A stretch of DNA of 56,154 nucleotides. It comes from an uncultured Winogradskyella sp. (GTDB lineage Bacteria; Bacteroidota; Bacteroidia; Flavobacteriales; Flavobacteriaceae). Each line of letters begins with the position of its first letter. Positions within the stretch are counted from its first letter, which is position 1. The notes beneath the pieces were generated by a model. The model ran no database searches. It was given only the letters and a program-made list of their open reading frames with translations, and was not told the DNA's origin. Shown one piece after another: positions 46,149 to 52,141 of the stretch. A program made the position numbers and the translations under genes. The stretch spans positions 1 to 56,154 of the forward strand of contig CAJXVG010000004.1 of assembly GCA_913061495.1 (NCBI GenBank), read 5' to 3'.

Positions 46149-46176
46149 GACCCGCTTATGACCCGCTTATGACCCG
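46149..46176. repeat. 11-bp tandem repeat (GACCCGCTTAT)
   Basis: Two exact copies (46149-46159, 46160-46170) and the first six bases of a third. A nearby CGGGT (about 46187) can pair with the ACCCG units. It lies 145 bp upstream of uvrA in a stretch with no gene (46050-46240). Confidence 0.7.
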
Positions 46177-46240
46177 AGGATGATGCGGGTATGACCTTTG
46201 GATGGGTTGGTTGAAGTTTTGGTTATTTGTTTATGGGATG

Positions 46241-46294
46241 GATTGCTTCTCGATACGATTTTGACTTTGGGGTCAAAATCACTCGAAGTGACGG
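46241..46294. repeat. REP-like hairpin element, copy A
   Basis: Core GATTGCTTCTCGATAC, then a TTTTGAC..GTCAAAA stem, then TCACTCGAAGTGACGG, which itself is a small hairpin. Five copies or near copies occur in the window, all intergenic and all in the last 10 kb. I recognise this TCTCGATAC...TCGAAGTGAC type as a dispersed flavobacterial element. Confidence 0.8.
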
Positions 46295-46320
46295 TTGTGT
46301 TTGTTGGTTTATGGGTTTAT

Positions 46321-46563
46321 TTGTTTATGGGTTGTTTAGATGCTCTTTTTTTCTTGATAAAAAAAGGAGCCAAAAAAATCAAGACTGCCGATGATTTAGC
46401 TAAACCTTTTGTTTGCTACGGCGCAAAAATGATGGGCTTTGGTCGGTTTTGTGTTTTGGGGTTCCCCAGTGGCTTTGTTTCTGGTTGATGCTTTTGTTTT
46501 TCTATCGATTTTTGCTCTTTCCTACGCTTCACTTCAGGTTTTACGCTAAATGATCGGAGGTCG
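46321..46563. repeat. 243-bp direct repeat, copy 1
   Basis: Nearly identical to 48065-48307; the only differences I see are two single-base length changes in homopolymers and one or two substitutions near the ends. It contains GGAGCCAAAAAAATCAAGAC and a run of ORF-like codons (..KKIKTADDLAKPF..) that I recognise as a widespread non-coding flavobacterial repeat and not a gene. Confidence 0.88.
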
Positions 46564-46610
46564 GGGGCTTGCGGATTTGTTGATGGGTTTATGGATTTAT
46601 GGGAGGGTTG

Positions 46611-46664
46611 GATTGCTTCTCGATACTATTTTGACTTATTGGTCAAAATCACTCGAAGTGACGG
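46611..46664. repeat. REP-like hairpin element, copy B
   Basis: Same 54-bp element as copy A with a different hairpin loop (TTATT), preceded by G-rich TTTATGGG units. No gene between it and the small ORF at 46779. Confidence 0.8.
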
Positions 46665-46778
46665 TTGTGTTTGTTTATTGGTTTATATGTTTATGGGATG
46701 AGCACTAATTTAAAGGATTAGAGGTCATAAATTTATTTTAGTTGCTTAATTTTATTTAACTAATAGTAAATCTAAAAA

Positions 46779-46916
46779 ATGGAAAAATTATTAAAAATTA
46801 TAGGTGCGGCTTGGGGCGCAAAAAAAATAGGTGGTGGAGCGTGTGGCTGTATTGGTACCATTGTGGTCTTCTTGATTTTGTATTGGCTGCTTGGTTTTGT
46901 GTTTGATATGTTCTAG
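46779..46916 (+). CDS. 45-residue membrane protein
   Basis: Begins MEKLLKIIGAAWGAKKIGGG and continues ACGCIGTIVVFLILYWLLGF. It has an amphipathic basic N-terminus, a glycine/cysteine turn and one transmembrane helix (about 25-41). I cannot name a family. Support is codon composition unlike the surrounding repeat DNA, an A-rich leader (TCTAAAAA) typical of Bacteroidota translation starts, and position between two repeat clusters. The following 219 bp (46917-47135) hold only a truncated REP fragment (TCTCGATACTCTTTTGAC near 46950-46970) and no gene. Confidence 0.6.
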   Translation: MEKLLKIIGAAWGAKKIGGGACGCIGTIVVFLILYWLLGFVFDMF

Positions 46917-47135
46917 ATGTTGGTGTTTGGTGGGTGTTTGATTGGTGTGTGGTTTACCTTCTCGATACTCTTTTGACTGGTAGAATTAAGGAGATGTTTA
47001 TTTGTTGAAGGGTTGATGTGCTTATCGGCTTAGAGGGGTGCTTACTATAAAGTAATAATTAAAAGTATTTGCTTTAAAGGCCCTTTTCCGTATAAAGCGA
47101 TTACCTTTAAACATTCATAAAAAGATATAAAATAA

Positions 47136-47897
47136 ATGGATATAAAATTAGCAGTACTCATAGATGGGGATAATATACCTTCTGCTTATGTAAAAGAAAT
47201 GATGGAGGAAATTGCTAAATATGGCAATCCAACCATAAAGCGTATATATGGCGATTGGACCAAGCCCCATTTGTCTAAATGGAAAAACATGTTGTTGGAA
47301 AATGCCATAACACCCATACAGCAATACGGCTATACCACTGGTAAAAACGCTACAGATTCTGCCATGATTATTGATGCCATGGATATTTTGTATTCTGAAA
47401 AAGTAGATGGATTCTGCCTAGTGTCTAGTGATAGCGATTTTACACGTTTGGCCACCCGTTTGCGCGAAGCAGGAATGAAAGTGTATGGTATTGGTGAAAA
47501 GAAAACTCCCAATCCGTTTATTGTAGCCTGTGATAAATTTATTTATATAGAGATTCTTAAAAATATAACGGATGAAAGTGCTTTGGAGTCTAGTCCAAAA
47601 GCTTTAAGGACTAAAACCAATTACGATAACATAACACCAAAAGAGATTAAGCTTATTGCAACCACCATAGATGATGTTGCGGATGATGATGGATGGGCTT
47701 TTTTAGGTGACGTTGGTAGCTTGCTACAAAAGAAACAACCTAATTTTGATTCTCGGAATTATGGCTTTCAGAAATTAACACCTTTGATTAACTCTATTCC
47801 TGCTTTTGAAATTGAAAGGCGTGAGGATCCACGAGGACGTATGAAGCTTATTTATGTGAAAATTAAAGAAGAAAAACCCAAAAGGGGCAAGCGGTAG
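47136..47897 (+). CDS. NYN-domain ribonuclease-like protein with C-terminal OST-HTH/LOTUS domain
   Basis: A 253-residue protein. The NYN domain (about 1-145) is a PIN-like nuclease fold with acidic residues in VLIDGDNIP, ATDSAMIIDAMD and LVSSDSDFTRL, the expected metal-binding set (LabA/DUF88 type). A linker leads to an OST-HTH/LOTUS domain (about 168-250, ITPKEIKLIATTIDDVADDDGW..), which binds RNA. Such proteins are thought to process RNA; a defence role has been suggested for relatives but nothing here proves one. It is bracketed by the 243-bp direct repeats. Confidence 0.87.
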   Translation: MDIKLAVLIDGDNIPSAYVKEMMEEIAKYGNPTIKRIYGDWTKPHLSKWKNMLLENAITPIQQYGYTTGKNATDSAMIIDAMDILYSEKVDGFCLVSSDSDFTRLATRLREAGMKVYGIGEKKTPNPFIVACDKFIYIEILKNITDESALESSPKALRTKTNYDNITPKEIKLIATTIDDVADDDGWAFLGDVGSLLQKKQPNFDSRNYGFQKLTPLINSIPAFEIERREDPRGRMKLIYVKIKEEKPKRGKR

Positions 47898-47938
47898 TAT
47901 AGGTTTTTGTTGATTTGTTGAAGTGTTGATTTGTTGAT

Positions 47939-47966
47939 GGGTTTATGGGTTTATGGGATGGTTGGG
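47939..47966 (+). other. Putative G-quadruplex motif
   Basis: Four GGG runs (47939-47941, 47947-47949, 47955-47957, 47964-47966) with loops of 5, 5 and 6 nt; the unit GGGTTTAT is telomere-like. It lies directly 5' of REP copy C in the intergenic tract. Folding is inferred from the pattern only. Confidence 0.5.
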
Positions 47967-48018
47967 TTGCTTCTCGATACTATTTTGACTTTTTGGTCAA
48001 AATCACTCGAAGTGACGG
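47965..48018. repeat. REP-like hairpin element, copy C
   Basis: Same 54-bp element with loop TTTTT; stems TTTTGAC/GTCAAAA and TCACT/AGTGA are kept, which suggests the structure is selected or the copy is recent. Confidence 0.8.
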
Positions 48019-48022
48019 TTGT

Positions 48023-48050
48023 GTTTGTTTGTTTGTTTGTTTGTTTGTTT
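48023..48050. repeat. (GTTT)7 microsatellite
   Basis: Seven exact GTTT units, at the spot where copies A and B carry only one or two. It directly follows REP copy C and is a likely slippage site. Confidence 0.9.
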
Positions 48051-48064
48051 GTTGATGTGTTTGT

Positions 48065-48307
48065 TTGTTTATGGGTTGTTTTAGGTGCTCTTTTTTTCTT
48101 GATAAAAAAGGAGCCAAAAAAATCAAGACTGCCGATGATTTAGCTAAACCTTTTGTTTGCTACGGCGCAAAAATGATGGGCTTTGGTCGGTTTTGTGTTT
48201 TGGGGTTCCCCAGTGGCTTTGTTTCTGGTTGATGCTTTTGTTTTTCTATCGATTTTTGCTCTTTCCTACGCTTCACTTCAGGTTTTACGCTAAATGATCG
48301 GAGGTCG
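48065..48307. repeat. 243-bp direct repeat, copy 2
   Basis: Second copy of 46321-46563, same orientation, 1.74 kb apart. The preceding REP element is also shared, so the duplicated unit is really REP plus the 243-bp element. Confidence 0.88.
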
Positions 48308-48668
48308 AAGGGAGCTGCGAATTTGTTGATGGGTTTATTTGTTTATGGGTTGATGTGGTGTTGCTAGGTTTTGTGTTTTGTTGATGAGATCGCCGCGTTC
48401 GTGCCTCATTCGCAATGACCCTTCGACTGCGCTCAGGGCAGGCTCAGGACTTTTGATTGTGGTTTGATGGACAGATTGCTTTACTTCGACCTGACGCTGT
48501 AAGGTTAACTGTTCTGGTTTTATCTGTATAGGTCTAATTTCTTTAGGATATAGCTATTGTTTTTCTATCTTTAGGGTTCCTTAAACAAATTAATAGTTGA
48601 CTGTTTGTGCTTTTAAAATTAAAAGCCAGATGGTTTTTTGTGCCTACATTAAATACAGTAATGATTAC
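48308..48668. repeat. Gene-free tract with mixed dispersed repeats before hsdM
   Basis: It holds a degenerate GAGAT..TCGCAATGAC element (48386-48418) and CCTTCGACTGCGCTCAGG (48420-48437), both types I recognise as common in Bacteroidota intergenic DNA. A weak promoter candidate, TTA-N20-TATCTTTA, lies near 48545-48575. No gene is seen; the in-frame ATG-free extension of hsdM from 48597 is not a believable start. Confidence 0.6.
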
Positions 48669-50129
48669 ATGAGTTTTGAACAAACCTTTAAAAATATAGA
48701 CGACCTGCTCTACAAAGATTCAGGAGCAGATAGTGAGTTAGATTACATAGGACAAACCTCTTGGGTGATGTTCTTACGCTACTTGGACGAATTGGAGCAA
48801 GACAAAGCGGACGAAGCGGAACTGCGTGGAGAGGAATACAACTTCATTTTAGCTGAAGCATACCGTTGGCCAAATTGGGCCATGCCAAAAGGTGCTGACG
48901 GAAAACTGGACCACCACAAAGCCATGACAGGAACTGACTTGGTTCAGTTTGTCGATAAAAAGCTATTTCCTTATTTGGGAGAGTTTAAAGTCAAATCTGT
49001 TGACAACCCAAAGAGCATAGAATATAAAATTGGAGAAATATTTTCTGAACTCAGTAACAGAATCCAAAGTGGTTACATACTGCGTGATATTTTAGAATAT
49101 GCAGACGAACTGCCTTTTCGTGCTTCTACCGACAAACATGAGTTGAGCCACTTGTACGAAACCAAAATTAAAAACATGGGCAATGCAGGGCGTAATGGTG
49201 GACAATACTACACACCAAGACCGCTTATTCGTGCCATGATTAACGTGATTGACCCACAGATTGGAGAAAAAATCTATGATGGTGCAGCAGGTTCTTGTGG
49301 TTTCTTGTGCGAAGCATACGAGTATTTGTATGAGCGTATGGAAAAAACCACAGACAATCTTAAAACGCTACAAGAAGAAACTCTCTTTGGAAAAGAGAAA
49401 AAGAACTTGGCATATGTGATTGGAATTATGAACATGATACTTCATGGCATTGAAGCACCTAACATTATCCATATCAATACACTTGGCGAGAACATTAGAG
49501 ACATTCAAGAGAAAAACCGATACCATGTTATTCTTGCCAATCCACCATTTGGCGGTAAAGAACGAAAAGAAGTACAACAAAACTTTGATATAAAAACAGG
49601 AGAAACCGCTTCACTGTTTTTGCAGCACTTTATCAAAAGTTTAAAGACAGGCGGACGAGCAGCTATCGTTATCAAAAACACCTTTTTGAGCAATGCCGAT
49701 AACGCTTCTGTGTCTTTGCGTAAGCACTTATTAGAAAGTTGCAACCTACATACCATTTTAGATATGCCAGCAGGCACATTTACAGGTGCAGGTGTAAAAA
49801 CGGTTGTGTTGTTTTTCCAAAAAGGTGAACCCACCAAAAACATTTGGTACTATCAATTAGATGCAGGTAGAAACATGGGAAAAACCAATCCTTTGAATGA
49901 TGCTGATATGGAAGAGTTTATCGCATTGAATAAAACACGGACTGAAACCGAAAATTCTTGGCTGTTTAATGTGAATGATTTAGACGAAAACACTTTTGAC
50001 CTTTCACCCAAAAACCCCAACACACCCGAAGAAGCACCCTTGCGAAGTCCAGAGGATATTTTAGTTGAAATGCAGACCTTAGATGAACAAACCAGCTCAA
50101 TTCTGAACCAAATAAAAGAGCTGATATGA
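48669..50129 (+). CDS. hsdM: Type I restriction-modification DNA methyltransferase subunit HsdM
   Basis: About 486 residues; N6-adenine methyltransferase of a type I system. An N-terminal helical domain (FEQTFKNIDDLLYKD..) precedes the SAM motif GAAGSCGFLCEAYEYL and the catalytic NPPF (Asn291-Phe294). YYTPRPLIRAMI is the usual HsdM segment. I start at 48669 (MSFEQTF) as in homologues. Its stop overlaps the hsdS start in ATGA, so the two subunits are translationally coupled. First gene of hsdM-hsdS-hsdR. Confidence 0.94.
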   Translation: MSFEQTFKNIDDLLYKDSGADSELDYIGQTSWVMFLRYLDELEQDKADEAELRGEEYNFILAEAYRWPNWAMPKGADGKLDHHKAMTGTDLVQFVDKKLFPYLGEFKVKSVDNPKSIEYKIGEIFSELSNRIQSGYILRDILEYADELPFRASTDKHELSHLYETKIKNMGNAGRNGGQYYTPRPLIRAMINVIDPQIGEKIYDGAAGSCGFLCEAYEYLYERMEKTTDNLKTLQEETLFGKEKKNLAYVIGIMNMILHGIEAPNIIHINTLGENIRDIQEKNRYHVILANPPFGGKERKEVQQNFDIKTGETASLFLQHFIKSLKTGGRAAIVIKNTFLSNADNASVSLRKHLLESCNLHTILDMPAGTFTGAGVKTVVLFFQKGEPTKNIWYYQLDAGRNMGKTNPLNDADMEEFIALNKTRTETENSWLFNVNDLDENTFDLSPKNPNTPEEAPLRSPEDILVEMQTLDEQTSSILNQIKELI

Positions 50130-51370
50130 GGGAAGGTTGGGTAACTGAAAAATTGATGCAATTAGGCGAAATCCAAACAGGGACAACACCTTCAACCAGA
50201 AACAAAGAGTTCTATGGTGATTTTATCCCATTTATAAAACCACCTCATTTCAATGTTGATGGCTCTATTGAATATGAAAATTCAGGGTTGAGTAAAAAAG
50301 GTCTTGAAAAAGGTAGATTAATTAAAGAAAACTCAATCTTAATGGTTTGCATAGGTGCAACAATTGGAAAGACAGGAATGAATATTATACCTGTTTCTTG
50401 TAATCAACAAATAAACGCCTTTACACCTAATCCAAATTTATGTCCAAAATTTTTTTATTATCTATTAAGTTCTTCAGTTTTCTTTGATAAAGTTATTAGG
50501 AATTCTTCTCAAGCAACTTTGCCAATGATTAATAAAACAAAATGGCAGAATTTAGAAGTTTCCTATCCAGAATCAATTGAAGAACAAAAACAAATCGTAG
50601 CCCTACTCGATAAAGCTTTTGCTGCGATAGACCAAGCCAAAGCCAATATTGAGAAAAATATTGAAAATGCTAAGGAGCTGTTTCAGTCTAAACTCAATGA
50701 CATTTTTAGCCAAAAAGGTGATGGTTGGGAAGAAAAAACTTTGGGCAAATTAGGTAAAGTTTCAATGTGTAAAAGAATTTTAAAAAAGCAAACTACACCA
50801 GATGGTGAAATCCCATTTTATAAAATAGGTACGTTTGGAAAAGAACCAAATGCTTTTATTTCAAAAGAAATTTATGATGATTTTAGAAGTAAATATTCTT
50901 TTCCCAAAAAAGGAGACATTCTTCTTTCTGCTTCTGGCACAATTGGAAGGCGAGTAATTTATGATGGAGAACCAGCGTATTTTCAAGATTCTAACATAGT
51001 TTGGATTGATAATAATGAAGAATTAGTAACGAATGAATATCTCTATCAGTTTTATGGAGTTTGTGATTTTAATCCGTCAAAGGGTGCTACAATATCAAGA
51101 TTATATAATGACGATTTAAGAAAAATAAAAATATCTTTTCCAAGCATTAAGGAACAAAAGGTTATCATTCCAAACATGATAGAATTGAGCAATCAAACAC
51201 TTCAAATTGAATCAAATTACAAGAAAAAACTCACCAATTTAGAAAATCTCAAAAAAGCCATTTTACAAAAAGCATTTTCGGGTGCGTTGAGCAGTCCTAA
51301 AGGGACGAAGTATGAGAAGGAAGTACATAATGATTCCGAAAAAAATAAGAACCCTGAAAGGGCGATATAA
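50126..51370 (+). CDS. hsdS: Type I restriction-modification specificity subunit HsdS
   Basis: A 414-residue DNA-recognition subunit with two target-recognition domains (about 1-150 and 205-350), each followed by a helical spacer (EEQKQIVALLDKAF.., KEQKVIIPNMIEL..). Repeated GxTPS-like and GATIG/GTIGR segments are typical. HsdS proteins normally end soon after LKKAILQKAFSGAL; here about 25 more residues (..NPERAI) are encoded by the palindromic repeats that flank the neighbouring transposase, so the C-terminus was rewritten by repeat insertion. The recognition sequence cannot be read by eye. Confidence 0.92.
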   Translation: MREGWVTEKLMQLGEIQTGTTPSTRNKEFYGDFIPFIKPPHFNVDGSIEYENSGLSKKGLEKGRLIKENSILMVCIGATIGKTGMNIIPVSCNQQINAFTPNPNLCPKFFYYLLSSSVFFDKVIRNSSQATLPMINKTKWQNLEVSYPESIEEQKQIVALLDKAFAAIDQAKANIEKNIENAKELFQSKLNDIFSQKGDGWEEKTLGKLGKVSMCKRILKKQTTPDGEIPFYKIGTFGKEPNAFISKEIYDDFRSKYSFPKKGDILLSASGTIGRRVIYDGEPAYFQDSNIVWIDNNEELVTNEYLYQFYGVCDFNPSKGATISRLYNDDLRKIKISFPSIKEQKVIIPNMIELSNQTLQIESNYKKKLTNLENLKKAILQKAFSGALSSPKGTKYEKEVHNDSEKNKNPERAI

Positions 51371-51578
51371 TAATGAAAAAGGTAGATGAACATATAAGTT
51401 ATACCGCCCTTTCAGGGCTAAGACTCGATTTGCTTAATCTATTCATAGGATTTTATCCTATGCGTTTATATAGCATCCCTTCGGGATTATATTCAGAAAG
51501 TCTCGAAGGGACGCAGTATAAGAAGGATGGAAGCATTCCATCCGCAACACAAACTGAAAAAAGCCCTGAAAGGGCGAT
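51351..51578. repeat. Array of short palindromes beside the HUH transposase
   Basis: Several hairpins with 3-nt loops are packed here: GCCCT-GAA-AGGGC types (51352-51363 region, 51405-51419, 51563-51575), CATAGGAT-TTT-ATCCTATG (51444-51462), ATCCC-TTC-GGGAT (51475-51487) and GGATGGAA-GCA-TTCCATCC (51525-51543). 51352-51370 and 51399-51417 are also inverted copies of each other with one mismatch. Similar units recur after the transposase. Confidence 0.8.
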
Positions 51579-52065
51579 ATAAAAACATGGGAGAGTCGCT
51601 CGTACAAAATTACGTCCATATCGTATTCAGCACCAAGTATAGAGAGGAGCTGATATACCCACCTTATGAGCAAGAGTTACACACCTATATAGGTGGCGTA
51701 TGTAAACAGTTGAATTGCCCAGTTTTAATAGTAGGCGGTTACACCAATCATATTCATGTTTTGTGTATGCTATCCAAAAAAATAGCCTTAATGACTTTGG
51801 TACAAAAAATAAAAGCCCATTCGAGCAAATGGATTAAAACAAAAGATAAAAGTTTAGAAAATTTCTTTTGGCAAGATGGTTACGGAGCTTTTTCAGTCAA
51901 TCCAAGTGAGGTAAACGTAGTCATTAACTACATCAAAAACCAACATGAACATCATCAGAAAAAAGATTTTAAAGAAGAGTATCGCGCTTTTTTGAATAAG
52001 TATAAGGTAGATTATAACGAAGATTATGTTTGGGACTGATTACATCGCCCTTTCAGGGCTTTTTT
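51557..52065 (+). mobile_element. IS200-like / REP-associated HUH transposon unit
   Basis: A perfect 22-bp inverted pair (51557-51578 and 52044-52065), each itself containing a GCCCT-GAA-AGGGC hairpin, encloses one HUH transposase gene. The unit sits between hsdS and hsdR. No target-site duplication is evident, as expected for single-strand Y1 transposition. Confidence 0.75.
51587..52039 (+). CDS. Y1 HUH transposase (IS200/RAYT-like)
   Basis: A 150-residue protein starting MGESLVQNYVHIVFSTKYRE. The HUH motif is HIHV in GGYTNHIHVLC and the single catalytic Tyr is in VVINYIKNQHEH, as in IS200/IS605 TnpA and REP-associated transposases. The size matches complete family members, so it may be active. 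The ATG is immediately downstream of the left hairpin; an upstream ATG at 51527 would put repeat DNA into the protein. It interrupts the hsdS-hsdR spacing. Confidence 0.9.
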   Translation: MGESLVQNYVHIVFSTKYREELIYPPYEQELHTYIGGVCKQLNCPVLIVGGYTNHIHVLCMLSKKIALMTLVQKIKAHSSKWIKTKDKSLENFFWQDGYGAFSVNPSEVNVVINYIKNQHEHHQKKDFKEEYRAFLNKYKVDYNEDYVWD

Positions 52066-52130
52066 ATAGCATGTACTTATCGGCAGGACTATGTCCTACC
52101 TTTACTTATTACATCCCTTCGGGATTAAAA
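52066..52130. repeat. Palindromes downstream of the transposase
   Basis: AGGAC-TAT-GTCCT near 52086-52098 and ATCCC-TTC-GGGAT near 52113-52125 echo the hairpin types before the transposase and lead directly to the hsdR start at 52142. Confidence 0.65.
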
Positions 52131-52141
52131 TTATAAATAGT

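Noticed and set aside
46198-46488. 96-codon open frame (..KKGAKKIKTADDLAKPF..)
   Set aside because: It spans REP copy A and the 243-bp repeat; the same peptide segment is produced by copy 2. It is repeat DNA that happens to be open, not a gene.
47931-48143. 70-codon open frame over REP copy C, the GTTT microsatellite and repeat copy 2
   Set aside because: Low-complexity peptide made of repeat translation, with no conserved start.
51351-51578. CRISPR-like array of repeats
   Set aside because: The palindromes differ in sequence and spacing, no constant repeat-spacer period exists, and no cas gene is near.
51373-51582. 69-codon open frame between hsdS and the transposase
   Set aside because: Composed of the palindrome array; it ends in the same repeat-encoded SPERAI as the HsdS tail.
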